A stretch of 64,000 nucleotides of DNA from Aureispira anguillae (GCF_026000115.1 NZ_AP026867.1:341501-405500); one strand, 5' to 3'; shown: positions 35,196 through 45,424, counted from the first letter of the stretch. Program-made: numbers and translations. The notes: generated from the sequence alone by a model not told the origin.

Positions 35196-35897
35196 CTAAA
35201 GGTTTTTTTGAAGCTCTTGGAATTCCTTGCTGCTTAAATCTCGCCATTTTCCAGGTTTTAACCCTTCTAGTTTGATGTTCATGATTCGCACTCGTTTTAA
35301 GGTAACCACCTTATAGTCAAGGTACGCACACATTCGTCTAATTTGACGATTTAATCCTTGAGTTAAAATGATAGAAAAAGTACGTTTTCCTTTTTTGGTT
35401 ACCACACATTTTTTGGTAGTAGTGCCCAAAATAGGAATGCCATTACTCATCTTTTGGATAAAGTCAGTTGTAATGACTTGATCTGTTGTAACGATATATT
35501 CCTTTTCATGATTAAACTCTTCTCTCAAAATTTTATTGACAATATCTCCATCATTGGTTAATAAGATCAGCCCAGATGAAGGTTTGTCTAAGCGACCAAT
35601 GGGAAAAATTCGTTGAGGATGTTTGACAAAATCAATAATATTGTCTTTATCTTTTAAGTCTGTTGTACAAGTAATCCCAGGAGGTTTGTTTAGTGCAATA
35701 TAGACCAATTTAGGTCTGTTCTGGAGCAATTTCCCATCAATAGTGACCTGATCGTTTTCTGCTACACGATTTCCTTTTTTAGCAACTAAATTATTAATCT
35801 TTACTCGTCCAGCTTCAATCCATCGGTCGGCTTCTCGGCGAGAGCAAATTCCTGTACTACTAATGTATTTGTTTAAACTTATAGAATGATCAGACAT
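35196..35897 (-). CDS. rluF: 23S rRNA pseudouridine(2604) synthase RluF
   Basis: Encodes 233 residues. An S4 RNA-binding domain (about 7-55, SLNKYISSTGICSRREADRW) is followed by the RsuA/RluF catalytic domain with Asp104 in GRLDKPSSGL. Further family motifs are LNKPPGITCTTD and LTQGLNRQIRRMC. The length and the TCTTD element fit RluF, which converts U2604 of 23S rRNA, rather than RluB or RsuA. The 3' end is convergent with the FISUMP gene, 12 bases apart. Confidence 0.92.
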   Translation of the reverse strand: MSDHSISLNKYISSTGICSRREADRWIEAGRVKINNLVAKKGNRVAENDQVTIDGKLLQNRPKLVYIALNKPPGITCTTDLKDKDNIIDFVKHPQRIFPIGRLDKPSSGLILLTNDGDIVNKILREEFNHEKEYIVTTDQVITTDFIQKMSNGIPILGTTTKKCVVTKKGKRTFSIILTQGLNRQIRRMCAYLDYKVVTLKRVRIMNIKLEGLKPGKWRDLSSKEFQELQKNL

Positions 35898-35944
35898 AAA
35901 AATATTGAATCAACAAAAAGAAAGAAATAGATACTTAAAAAGAG

Positions 35945-35972
35945 AAAAGCCTATCAATGTTGATAGGCTTTT
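35945..35972. terminator. Bidirectional terminator hairpin
   Basis: Perfect 13-bp stem AAAAGCCTATCAA / TTGATAGGCTTTT with a two-base loop. It lies 26 bases past the stop of the cold-shock gene and upstream of rluF. Confidence 0.88.
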
Positions 35973-35997
35973 CAATAAATATTTTACGAAGTAACAA

Positions 35998-36189
35998 TTA
36001 AGCTAGCCTAACATCTACTGCGTTAGGCCCTTTGCGACCTTCTTCAATCTCATAGCTAACTTTGTCACCTTGAGTTATCTCATCAATTAATCCATTAGCA
36101 TGGACAAATACATCTTTTCCTCCATCGTCAGGAGTAATGAATCCGTATCCTTTAGAATCGTTAAAGAATTTTACTGTTCCGTTGTTCAT
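35998..36189 (-). CDS. Cold-shock protein (CspA family)
   Basis: Encodes 63 residues, a single OB-fold cold-shock domain. RNP1 is SKGYGFITP and RNP2 is DVFVHANGL; the N-terminus NGTVKFFND is typical. It binds single-stranded RNA/DNA and melts mRNA structure. It lies between rluF and an RNA helicase gene, all on the minus strand, a small RNA-metabolism cluster. A structured 5' leader and a good -7 promoter element precede it. Confidence 0.96.
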   Translation of the reverse strand: MNNGTVKFFNDSKGYGFITPDDGGKDVFVHANGLIDEITQGDKVSYEIEEGRKGPNAVDVRLA

Positions 36190-36290
36190 TGGTAATAAAA
36201 ATTTAAAATAAAAAAGATATTAAAGGTTCTTTAAAACTGGATCCTACACAGGATAGAACACCATGTTTAAATAGTTCTATTACAAATATA
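36190..36290 (-). promoter_or_regulatory. Cold-shock gene promoter and structured leader
   Basis: On the minus strand TATATTTG (36290-36283) matches TAnnTTTG, placing the transcript start near 36276 and giving a leader of about 85 bases. The leader contains ATCCT/AGGAT and GAAC/GTTC inverted repeats. Structured leaders that refold in the cold are known for cspA of E. coli; a similar role here is inference. Confidence 0.5.
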
Positions 36291-36412
36291 GCGTTATATT
36301 CACTAAATTATAATTTTGTTTTAATTTTTTAGCATTAGTTCCTTGCTTTTTTGTTTTTGTGCCTTCTGTATAAAGAGAGTGTAAAGGACTATTGATACTC
36401 AGTTAGACAGCA

Positions 36413-37690
36413 TTATGAATTTTTTTTCTTGGCAAAGGAACGTCGTTTTTTTCTGTAATTATTTTTCCCTCTATTTCTAGAAGAAGAAGATCTAGATCTA
36501 TTCCCAGATGGCTTAGATGGTTTAGGGGAAGTAGTTTCTGTCAGTTCTTCTACAAAGGGGTGATCGTTTACAACAGGAATGTTTTGCTTTATTAAGGCCT
36601 CAATTTTCTTTAAATAAGGACGTTCATCTTTATCGCAAAAAGAGAGGGCGATACCACTTGCGCTAGCCCTTCCTGTACGACCAATTCTGTGTACATAGGT
36701 TTCTGCAATGTTCGGCAAATCGTAATTGATAACATGAGACAGCTCATCGACATCAATACCACGAGCAGCAATATCTGTTGCGACCAAAACATTTATCTTT
36801 CCATTTTTAAAATCATTTAAGGCACGTTGTCTTGCCCCTTGAGATTTATTTCCATGGATCGCTTCTGCTTTGATGTCTGATTTTTTTAATAGACGAACAA
36901 TCTTATCTGCTCCATATTTAGTTCTAGAAAAAACTAAAATAGAATGCATCTGCTCTGTTTTTAATAGATGCACTAAGAGTTTGCGTTTGTTGGGCTTGCT
37001 AACAAAATAAATAACCTGTTCTACCCGTTCGGCTGTAGCTTGTTCGGGCTTGATGGTTACTCGCTCATAGTTACCTAATATTTTTTGTGATAAACTAACA
37101 ATAGCAGGTGGCATAGTTGCAGAGAAGAAAAGAGATTGACGTTGTTCAGGTAATTTGGCAATGATTTTTCGTATATCGTGAATAAACCCCATGTCAAGCA
37201 TATGGTCTGCCTCATCTAGAATAAAGTAGTCAATGTGTTTTAAGGTAATAAAACCTTGCTGCATCAAATCCAATAATCGCCCAGGCGTAGCCACCAAAAC
37301 ATCAACTCCCCTTTTTAGTGCCTGTGTTTGAGCTCCTTGTTTTACCCCACCAAAAATAACCGTACTTCTAATCTTTGTAAATTTAGCGTAAGCTGTAAAG
37401 TTTTCTCCAATTTGGATGGCTAACTCCCTTGTTGGCGTAACAATCAATGCTTTTATTTTACGGACTCCCTTTTGCTGTGGAGCATTTTGTTGATCTAGGA
37501 AAATATTCTGTAGCACAGGAATTGAAAAAGCAGCCGTTTTTCCTGTACCAGTTTGAGCACAACCCAATAGATCTTTGCCTCGTAATAAAATTGGAATAGA
37601 TTGAGCTTGGATAGGAGTAGGGTGGGTATAACCTTGCGCTTTTAGAGCTTTAAGGATGGGGGGGATTATTCTTAAATTTTCAAATGTCAT
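36413..37690 (-). CDS. DEAD-box RNA helicase, RhlE-like
   Basis: Encodes 425 residues from the ATG at 37690 (MTFENL). A longer frame begins 14 codons earlier but lacks family similarity there. The motifs are in order: Q motif GYTHPTPIQAQSIP, Walker A AQTGTGKT, PTRELA, DEAD, SAT, and HRIGRTGRA. A basic Arg/Ser/Lys-rich tail (about 385-425) should bind RNA. An ATP-dependent RNA unwinding enzyme, probably acting in ribosome assembly or mRNA decay. Next to a cold-shock gene, a common cold-adaptation pairing. Confidence 0.94.
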   Translation of the reverse strand: MTFENLRIIPPILKALKAQGYTHPTPIQAQSIPILLRGKDLLGCAQTGTGKTAAFSIPVLQNIFLDQQNAPQQKGVRKIKALIVTPTRELAIQIGENFTAYAKFTKIRSTVIFGGVKQGAQTQALKRGVDVLVATPGRLLDLMQQGFITLKHIDYFILDEADHMLDMGFIHDIRKIIAKLPEQRQSLFFSATMPPAIVSLSQKILGNYERVTIKPEQATAERVEQVIYFVSKPNKRKLLVHLLKTEQMHSILVFSRTKYGADKIVRLLKKSDIKAEAIHGNKSQGARQRALNDFKNGKINVLVATDIAARGIDVDELSHVINYDLPNIAETYVHRIGRTGRASASGIALSFCDKDERPYLKKIEALIKQNIPVVNDHPFVEELTETTSPKPSKPSGNRSRSSSSRNRGKNNYRKKRRSFAKKKNS

Positions 37691-38082
37691 TAGTTGTATA
37701 TAAAGTGGATAGGATTTTAGGAAGGTATCCAAGTAGTTGTCTTGTTTGCCCTTGTTTTTCTAGATCGTTAGGTATTTTAGTAAATTAAATGCAAAAAAAT
37801 TCAATTACTAGTACTTTGATTTAGTGACAATATAAAACCCTAATAATGGGGCAAAGATAGTGTATTGGTTTGGATAATTTGGTTTTTGACTCAAAAAGAT
37901 GCCATTTTAGTTGATAAGCTTATTGTTACTCGTGTTATCTGAGCGAATTAATCGATTGGTTTGATTCAATTTGTCAAAAAGAAAAGCAACGAATGACCTA
38001 ACCTTATCGTTTTATAAAAAAGTAGATTTATACCTCATTAATAACCCAAGGTATTTGTTAACCCACTAAAGAAACACTCCCT
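37691..38082. promoter_or_regulatory. Divergent intergenic region helicase / giant adhesin
   Basis: About 390 bases without a gene. On the minus strand TATCTTTG (37859-37852) fits the -7 element TAnnTTTG and could drive the helicase with a leader of about 155 bases. No convincing promoter for the adhesin was seen. Confidence 0.4.
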
Positions 38083-41000
38083 ATGCTCTATTCTAAAACG
38101 ACCTGCCTTAGCGGCTTGGTCTATGCCCTCTTTTTGGTTTTATTGTTGCCTTTTAAACTAACTGCAAATGACTTAGCTGGAAAAGATATAAGCTATATAT
38201 GTGTAGGTCCTAATCAATATAGTATCACGCTCAATATTTACAGGGATTGTACTGGAATTGATGAACCACGAACTAGCGTTATTAGTTGGGTAGGAAGCTG
38301 TGGTAGTGGATCATTAATAGTCCATAGAGTTTCTAGATCTGATATAACTCCTTTATGCCCAAATCAACATTCAGCTTGTGGAGGAGGGAGTGGATCTTAC
38401 GGGATTGAAAGGCATTCTTATTCGGGGATTGTAACTTTGCCTCCAAGCTGTACCAATGTCGTATTTAGTAGTCGAAGGTGTTGTCGCAATAACTCTAATA
38501 ATACGCTTTCTTCAGCTGCCTATTTAGAAGCACATCTTGATAATACAGTTGCTCCCTGCAATAACTCACCTTCTTTTGGAAATGTTCCAACTATTTTTTC
38601 TTGTGTAAATACCTTAGTTAACTACGATCCTGGACCTTTTGATGCAGATGGAGATTCTTTAAGCTATGAACTAACATCTTGTCTTAAAGAGGCGGGAAAT
38701 AGTGCGGCTTATGCCGTTGGATATTCTGGCTCAATGCCATTTGGCTCTTGGGTTCCAATAACAATTAATCCTGTTACTGGGGTAATTTCATTTACGCCAA
38801 TAGTTCCATTTATTGCTGATGTTTGTGTAATTGTAAGAGAATATAGAAATGGTGTTCTGATTGGTTCTGTAATGCGAGATATGCAATTTAGAACACTTAA
38901 TTGTCCCAATCAAAATCCTGTTCTTTCGGGAATTAATGGACAGGGAAATCATGCTTCAGATTTTGAAATTACGGTTTGCCATAGTACTCCATTTTGTTTT
39001 GATATTATTGGATCGGATTCCTTAAATCCTAATGATATATTAAGCATGAGTAGTAGTAGTACTATTCAAAATAGCACGTTTACAGTATCGGGAGCAGGAG
39101 TGCCATCAGGAAACCAAATTACAGGAACTTTTTGTTGGACACCTACGGCATTTGATGTTGGGATACATCGATTATTGGTAACGATCGAAGATAATTCTTG
39201 TCCATTAGTCGGTCAAAATCAATATACTTACATTATCCGTGTCATTCCTAGCCCATACGATCCCATTGATGCAGGAACAGATGTTAATATTTGCCTTGGA
39301 GACAGTATTGCGTTATCGGCAACTACAACAGCAACCAATGTGGCACAATATATATGGTCGCCTAGTAGGGGGTTATCGGATCCCACAATACCCAACCCAA
39401 TTGCCAGTCCTTCTACTACGACCGTATATACGGTGCGAGCAGTGCATAGCGATGGCTGTTCTTCGACCGATCAAGTCCGAGTAGAAATAAGGGGACAGCC
39501 CACTCTATTTTTACCAACCCAATCCTTAACCGTCTGTGGTGGAACGACCTTTTCTATTAGGGCGACCACCAATTTATTGGGGATGAATTTTTCATTTACA
39601 GAACTGTATGGGGGAATGAATGCATTGCCTGCAACGGTGAATGGGAGAGAAGGAATGACCTTAATAACAGCTCCAACGACAGCAGGGACATATCCTATCT
39701 TATGTGAAGTAACAAATCCCTTAACAGGCTGCTCTACTTCTGAAGTTTTGCTAATTAATGTCAGTCAGCCTATTACCCTTGCATCCTGCAACCACATTTA
39801 TGCCTCAACATCTGGTGCAATAACAGGAATGGGAACAAAAGTAGATCCAGTTACCTTAGAAGAAGCTCTGCGTCGAGCGAATTGCAACAATACAATTGTC
39901 AAATTAGCAACAGGAACTTACGCAATAGATACTACGCTCAATATAACAAATCATCTTACTCTAGAGGGCGGTTTTATAGAAAATCAAGATTGGATCAAAA
40001 CATCGGCTATTGGGGCAACTACCCTTCATCGTACAAGGAATAATGCAGTGGGAATTCAAAATATAGATCGACATTTGACGGCGATTAATGTGTTGGGGGC
40101 AACAAATTTTAGATTGCAGGATTTGACCATTACAACGGCTGATGCGATCGTACCAAGTACCTCTACCTATGGTATTTACATGGATAATGCATCTAATTAT
40201 AACATTACTAGGGTAAATATAGAAATAGGAAATGCAGCAAATGGTATGAATGGGAATGATGGTTGTTCAGGAGCAGATGGAACAGCGGGAGATGTTGGGC
40301 AGAATGGTTTACCTGATGGAACGAGTGCTAATATCCAAGGGGGGAATGGTGGTTTTGGTGGAAATAGCTGTGGGTCTGCTGCTGTCCTTTTTGGCGGTGG
40401 TGGTGGTCGCAATGCCGACATGGGAAATGGAATGGGAACGGGGGCTGATGGTACTAGTGCTACTCCTGGTGTGGTTGATGGTGGTGCTGGCGGTGGTGGT
40501 GGTCGTGGTGGTAATGCTATTGATGGTAACGATGGAGGTCCTTCAGGTCGTGGCGGTACTCCACTCAATCCTCCTTTTTCGGGTTGTTCTGCGACTGCTG
40601 CAGGGCTAGGTTCTAATGTGGCTGGTGGTCTAGGAGGAGGAAGGAATACTTTAGGAGATGGGCTGCCTGTGAATAATGGGGTTCCTGTTATCGGGGAGGA
40701 TGGCTATCCTGGTATTGATGGGATCAATGGCTGTGTTGGTGCAGATGGAGGAATGGGACTATTGGGAACTCGCTATCAAATTGGTACACAAGGAGCAACA
40801 GGGATGGCAGGTTCTGGTGGTTCTGGTGGCGGCGGCGGCGGCGGAGGAGGAGGCCAAGGTGGTGCTTGTGGTTGTGTGAATGGTACGGGAGCTGGTGGTG
40901 GTGGTGGCGGTGGCGGTGGAGCTGCTGGTCTTGGGGGAACAGGCGCTTTTGGTGGTGGTGGCTCTTTTGGTATTTATATCCATGCGAATGGAAGTAATGG

Positions 41001-44000
41001 ACGAATTGAACATTGTCATGTCTTGGCAGGCAATAGCGGTTTGGGAGGCAGTGGTGGTCAGGGAGGAAACGGAGGAAATGGTGGTCAGGGAGGAGCAGGT
41101 GGTTTGGGATCGGCTATTGAAGTTCAAGATGGTGGTGCTGGTGGTGCTGGCGGACAAGGAGGTAACGGAGGAAATGGCGGAAATGGGCAAGATGGGATTG
41201 CGAGAAATATTTATTGGAGTGGCATCGGGAATCGTCCAGTTTCACAAGATTCTACCTATGCCTTGTATAATCAGCAAGTAATTTATGCAACCAATGTCAA
41301 TTGCACCAATAGCCCTGTGTTATTTAGAGATTCTGCTCAAATGCCGACGCACCCCTTAACAACGGAAAATCCTCAATTGTTTCCAATTGGATTGCCCAAT
41401 ACCTCCGTAACAAATTGGACTTTTGATGCGATGGGAACCCATGCGATACCTGCAATGGGGACGTTTAATGCCGATACCACCAGATACGATTCAATTGGGC
41501 GTTATACCATTTTTCACAACACTTGTTTGGGTTGCCCAGCAGCAGGGGGAATTATGGGGGATGCCTTGCAAGAATACCGAGGTTTTCACAACATCACTTT
41601 TGACAAAAATTATCAACCTGAGATATTGAGTTCTGCCAACTTGATCGGCTCCGATACTTTTCAGTTGTGTCTAGGAGATTATGCAACTTTTTCAAGTTCT
41701 ACAGCAGGCGATAGTTTGGAATGGAATTTTGATGGAGCGATTACCAACCCAGGAAATGTTCAACATGTTCCTATTCATCAATTTAATAGAGCAGGATTTT
41801 TTAAAGTAGAATTGTCGATGGTAACCAGTTGCTGTGGAAGGAGTTCTATTGATACTATTTATTTATACGTTAATCCTACTCCTGCTGTAAGTAATAACCC
41901 TATTCAAACGAGTTGTGCTGGGGCTGAAACGAGTTTAGGGATTATTGGTATGACAGCACAGGATACGGCTATTTGGTCTCCGAGTACTAACCTTACTATT
42001 CTATCTAAGGATTCGGTTCTCGTTAGCCCTACCGTAACCACGACTTATTCTGCAACAGTCTATTCTGCTGTTAAGGTTGGAGCGCAAACCATCTTAACTT
42101 GTCCTACCGTACTTAATTATACCATAACGGTGGATTCGTTACCAAACCCTATGATGTCCTCTACTGCGGTGATTTGTGAAAATGATGGAACGGCTAGTGT
42201 CAGCTTAACAGGAGGGATGTATGATTTTGTATGGTCAAATGGTGCTGTTGCAACGAATACAAATAGTGCTTCTATTACAGGATTAAGTGTAGGGAATTAT
42301 TGCGTTACTGTTACAAATGTTATAACAGGATGCATCGACAGTGCTTGTGTTACGGTTGGATTAAGTTCAAGTGCACCGATTGGTTTTGCCAATACTATTA
42401 CAGGAGTTTCTTGTTTTGGTCATACTGATGGTTGTGTTACCATAGGAACCACTAATGGAACAGCGCCCTTTACCTATGTTTGGGACACGCTTGTTCCTGG
42501 TATTATCTCTGTTACAGCGACAGATTATACGGTTTGTAATTTAGCTACAGGAACCTATAGGGTAACCTCTACGGATGCGGTAGGTTGTCGCTCTATTTTT
42601 AGTTTTGATATTACTACTCCTGATATATTGTCTTTTAATGTTCTGGATAGCCTAAATCCTCTTTGTGGGGCTGATGGTCGGATTGAAATGGAAGTATTAG
42701 GAGGAACGGGAAACTTGAGTTTTATTTGGTCAACAGGAGATACAACAGGAACGGTATTAGATAGTTTGGACGCAGGAAGTTATTGTATGACGGTTGTAGA
42801 TGCCAATAATTGCTCCGATTCAGTATGTGTTTTACTTCAACAGCAACAAACCTTAACCACAGCTGTGAATGTGTTATCTCCTATTCTTTGTCAGGGAGAC
42901 AGTGCTTGTGCAGAAGTGATAGTATCGGGGGGATCAGGAGCTTATTCTTATACTTGGAATAGCGGTTCATCCGTCTATTTTTCAGGAGCTATGACCTGTG
43001 GTTTAGTAGCAGATACAAATTTTTATCGCATTATGATAAGCGATAGTATTAGTGGTTGCTCAGTGATGGATAGTATTTTGATTATAGAACCCAATGCGTT
43101 GACAGCTTCTATCAATGCGACTGGAGTTGCCTGTGTAGGGGATTCAACTGGAATTGCAACGGTAACAGTACAAGGGGGGAGTCCTCCCTATTCTTATCAA
43201 TGGGGAAATGGAGCGCAGGGACAAAATACGCCAACAGTGACAGGATTGATAGGTGGGCAAAGGATATGTGTAACGGTGTCCGATATAAATGGATGTCAAG
43301 TACTAAGTTGTGATACGGTTGCTCAGCCTTCAACACCACTGCTTGTAAATGCGATGATTACTTCCGATTATAATGGTTTTGATCTTTCTTGTTCAACCAG
43401 TTGTGATGGGGGCATTGATTTGGCGATTACAGGAGGAGTTCCCAATTATACAGTTTTATGGAATACTGGTGCGACAACAGATTCTTTGTTAAATCTATGT
43501 GCAGGACAGTATCGTGTAACGGTGACAGATAGCAACAATTGTAGGGTCAAAGATTCTATTGTATTGACAGCACCAACAAGTTTAACTAGCTCAATATTTC
43601 ATCAAGTAAACGTTAGCTGTAAAGGAGGAAATGACGCTTGTGTCGATTTGATTGCTTCAGGGGGCGTTCCTGATTATACTTATTCGATTCAGGTTGGAAA
43701 TTCTCCTGATACAACAGGCTCTTTTTGTAATTTGGGAGCAGGCATGTATACTATTACAACGACAGACTTAAATTTATGTGCTACTACAATTACCGTTTAT
43801 ATTACAGAGCCCGATTCTTTACCTCAGGTAGATTTGGCAGTTGTCTCAGATTATAATGGGCAGGCAATTAGTTGTTACAATGCTTGTGATGGCGCAATTA
43901 AAGCAACCGCAGCAGGTGGAACAATGCCTTATATTTATATTTGGGGAGGGCTTGCCCAATCGGCAACAACTATAACAGGTTTGTGTGCAGGGAGCTATGA

Positions 44001-45354
44001 GGTAGTGATAACCGATTCTTTGGGTTGTGTAGATTCTGCAAATTTATCACTTATAGAACCACCAAAACTTGATCATTTACTGATACAACATACTGATATT
44101 AATTGTTTTGGGGATAGCTCTGGGGCGGTACATTTTCAGTTAATAGGAGGAACAGGATCGTTTACCTATACAGCAGATAGTATCACAATACCAATACCTA
44201 GCGATAGCTTACAAATAAGTGGCTTGTCAGCAGGCAATTATAGTTGGATTGTAACAGACTTAAATGGTTGCCAAGATACCTTAGAACAAAATTTGACAAC
44301 CTTGGACACGCTAAAAGTAATTGCAGAATGGGTACAGGATGTTAGTTGTTATGGTGGAACGAATGGAATGGGGCAAGCGGTTGTAATTGGGCGAGATTCT
44401 TCGGCTGTTCAGTATAGATGGAGTAATGGCACAACAAATAGGCTGGCTCATAATTTATCAGCCGTAGGAGGAGAAACTTGGTATGCTATAGAAGTCGTTG
44501 ATTCTATGGGCTGTCGGGCTATAGATAGTTTAGCCATTCGTCAACCCACAGCAATTGTCGCAACAGCAATAGGAGATACAGTAAGTTGCCTTAATTATAC
44601 AGATGGTATCATTCGTTTAGACACGATCCATGGAGGAACAGCACCTTATTTATATTCCTATACAAAAGCTGGTCCTTACAGCAATGTAAACATGCTGTCA
44701 CAAGGGTTAGGGGTAGGCAACTATACTGTTTATATACAAGATGGGAATGGCTGTATAGATTCTATCAGCAATATTCAGATTCAAAATGCAATTGATTATA
44801 ACCTTGTTGCTTATCAAAGCCAAACCATCAATGCAGGAGAAACAGTAAGGCTTTATGGAACAGTTTCTTCGAATACAATAGACAGTTCAACCGTTTCTTG
44901 GGCTCAATTTGATCCTAATACAAGTGCCTATAAGTTGCTATTTACAGGAGCAACAGCTTTAGAAGGTTTTACGCCAGATCCTTTTTATACTGATATGCAG
45001 TTTATTTTATCGTTAAACAATGGTTGCGGAGATAGTTCAGTAGTCACCATAAGTGTCCATCAAGATTCAACGATTTATATTCCCAATGCATTTAGCCCTA
45101 ATGGTGATGGAATCAATGATGTTTTTACAGTGTATGGAACTCAAAAAGTTCAAAAAATTAAACAACTAATGGTTTTTGATCGTTGGGGAGAATTAATTTA
45201 TCAAGGGGCAGATTTACAGGTGGATATGGAAGGGTGGAATGGCTATTTTAGAGGCAAAAAAATGAACCCAGCAGTATTTGTATATTATGCGGAAATCGAA
45301 TTGTTGGACGGTACGCTGATAACAAAAAAAGGAGACATTACCCTGATTCGATAG
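38083..45354 (+). CDS. Giant SprB-like cell-surface adhesin
   Basis: Encodes 2,423 residues. A signal peptide (1-29) leads to a Cys-containing N-terminal domain (30-390) related to that of the 24857 gene. A PKD/Ig-like domain follows (about 390-470, ICLGDSIALSATT), then a stretch that looks like the start of a beta-helix (about 570-715). The glycine-rich block spans about 715-1040. PKD-like domains come near 1165-1290. About eleven SprB-type repeats (about 1365-2260) have the pattern VSCxGxxxG...GGxxPYxYxW, for example VACVGDSTGIATVTVQGGS. A type B gliding-motility C-terminal sorting domain begins IPNAFSPNGDGINDVF and holds VFDRWGELIYQ. SprB is the motile adhesin of gliding Bacteroidota exported by T9SS, so a gliding or attachment role is likely. 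Confidence 0.92.
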   Translation: MLYSKTTCLSGLVYALFLVLLLPFKLTANDLAGKDISYICVGPNQYSITLNIYRDCTGIDEPRTSVISWVGSCGSGSLIVHRVSRSDITPLCPNQHSACGGGSGSYGIERHSYSGIVTLPPSCTNVVFSSRRCCRNNSNNTLSSAAYLEAHLDNTVAPCNNSPSFGNVPTIFSCVNTLVNYDPGPFDADGDSLSYELTSCLKEAGNSAAYAVGYSGSMPFGSWVPITINPVTGVISFTPIVPFIADVCVIVREYRNGVLIGSVMRDMQFRTLNCPNQNPVLSGINGQGNHASDFEITVCHSTPFCFDIIGSDSLNPNDILSMSSSSTIQNSTFTVSGAGVPSGNQITGTFCWTPTAFDVGIHRLLVTIEDNSCPLVGQNQYTYIIRVIPSPYDPIDAGTDVNICLGDSIALSATTTATNVAQYIWSPSRGLSDPTIPNPIASPSTTTVYTVRAVHSDGCSSTDQVRVEIRGQPTLFLPTQSLTVCGGTTFSIRATTNLLGMNFSFTELYGGMNALPATVNGREGMTLITAPTTAGTYPILCEVTNPLTGCSTSEVLLINVSQPITLASCNHIYASTSGAITGMGTKVDPVTLEEALRRANCNNTIVKLATGTYAIDTTLNITNHLTLEGGFIENQDWIKTSAIGATTLHRTRNNAVGIQNIDRHLTAINVLGATNFRLQDLTITTADAIVPSTSTYGIYMDNASNYNITRVNIEIGNAANGMNGNDGCSGADGTAGDVGQNGLPDGTSANIQGGNGGFGGNSCGSAAVLFGGGGGRNADMGNGMGTGADGTSATPGVVDGGAGGGGGRGGNAIDGNDGGPSGRGGTPLNPPFSGCSATAAGLGSNVAGGLGGGRNTLGDGLPVNNGVPVIGEDGYPGIDGINGCVGADGGMGLLGTRYQIGTQGATGMAGSGGSGGGGGGGGGGQGGACGCVNGTGAGGGGGGGGGAAGLGGTGAFGGGGSFGIYIHANGSNGRIEHCHVLAGNSGLGGSGGQGGNGGNGGQGGAGGLGSAIEVQDGGAGGAGGQGGNGGNGGNGQDGIARNIYWSGIGNRPVSQDSTYALYNQQVIYATNVNCTNSPVLFRDSAQMPTHPLTTENPQLFPIGLPNTSVTNWTFDAMGTHAIPAMGTFNADTTRYDSIGRYTIFHNTCLGCPAAGGIMGDALQEYRGFHNITFDKNYQPEILSSANLIGSDTFQLCLGDYATFSSSTAGDSLEWNFDGAITNPGNVQHVPIHQFNRAGFFKVELSMVTSCCGRSSIDTIYLYVNPTPAVSNNPIQTSCAGAETSLGIIGMTAQDTAIWSPSTNLTILSKDSVLVSPTVTTTYSATVYSAVKVGAQTILTCPTVLNYTITVDSLPNPMMSSTAVICENDGTASVSLTGGMYDFVWSNGAVATNTNSASITGLSVGNYCVTVTNVITGCIDSACVTVGLSSSAPIGFANTITGVSCFGHTDGCVTIGTTNGTAPFTYVWDTLVPGIISVTATDYTVCNLATGTYRVTSTDAVGCRSIFSFDITTPDILSFNVLDSLNPLCGADGRIEMEVLGGTGNLSFIWSTGDTTGTVLDSLDAGSYCMTVVDANNCSDSVCVLLQQQQTLTTAVNVLSPILCQGDSACAEVIVSGGSGAYSYTWNSGSSVYFSGAMTCGLVADTNFYRIMISDSISGCSVMDSILIIEPNALTASINATGVACVGDSTGIATVTVQGGSPPYSYQWGNGAQGQNTPTVTGLIGGQRICVTVSDINGCQVLSCDTVAQPSTPLLVNAMITSDYNGFDLSCSTSCDGGIDLAITGGVPNYTVLWNTGATTDSLLNLCAGQYRVTVTDSNNCRVKDSIVLTAPTSLTSSIFHQVNVSCKGGNDACVDLIASGGVPDYTYSIQVGNSPDTTGSFCNLGAGMYTITTTDLNLCATTITVYITEPDSLPQVDLAVVSDYNGQAISCYNACDGAIKATAAGGTMPYIYIWGGLAQSATTITGLCAGSYEVVITDSLGCVDSANLSLIEPPKLDHLLIQHTDINCFGDSSGAVHFQLIGGTGSFTYTADSITIPIPSDSLQISGLSAGNYSWIVTDLNGCQDTLEQNLTTLDTLKVIAEWVQDVSCYGGTNGMGQAVVIGRDSSAVQYRWSNGTTNRLAHNLSAVGGETWYAIEVVDSMGCRAIDSLAIRQPTAIVATAIGDTVSCLNYTDGIIRLDTIHGGTAPYLYSYTKAGPYSNVNMLSQGLGVGNYTVYIQDGNGCIDSISNIQIQNAIDYNLVAYQSQTINAGETVRLYGTVSSNTIDSSTVSWAQFDPNTSAYKLLFTGATALEGFTPDPFYTDMQFILSLNNGCGDSSVVTISVHQDSTIYIPNAFSPNGDGINDVFTVYGTQKVQKIKQLMVFDRWGELIYQGADLQVDMEGWNGYFRGKKMNPAVFVYYAEIELLDGTLITKKGDITLIR
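40230..41200 (+). repeat. Glycine-codon-rich low-complexity block inside the adhesin gene
   Basis: A run of about 970 bases dominated by GGN triplets (GGTGGT, GGCGGC, GGAGGA), far more GC-rich than its surroundings. It encodes Gly-rich sequence with scattered Asn, Asp and Ala. Copy-number changes by whole triplets keep the frame, so the block can change length without breaking the gene. Confidence 0.85.
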
Positions 45355-45387
45355 AAGAAAAAACGGCTTGTTATCTCTAAAAACACA

Positions 45388-45424
45388 AAAAGCTGCTTGC
45401 ATCATCTTACGCAAGCAGCTTTTC
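45388..45424. terminator. Bidirectional terminator hairpin
   Basis: AAAAGCTGCTTGC pairs perfectly with GCAAGCAGCTTTT around a 10-base loop, 34 bases after the adhesin stop and just downstream of the convergent gene. Confidence 0.88.

Noticed and set aside
40197-41190. Proline- and Ser/Thr-rich open frames opposite the glycine block
   Set aside because: They are the mirror of GGN codons read on the other strand or in other frames, without start context or protein-like composition.
38083-45354. SprB repeats as a DNA-level tandem repeat array
   Set aside because: The repeats share a protein pattern only; their DNA is diverged and the units vary in length.
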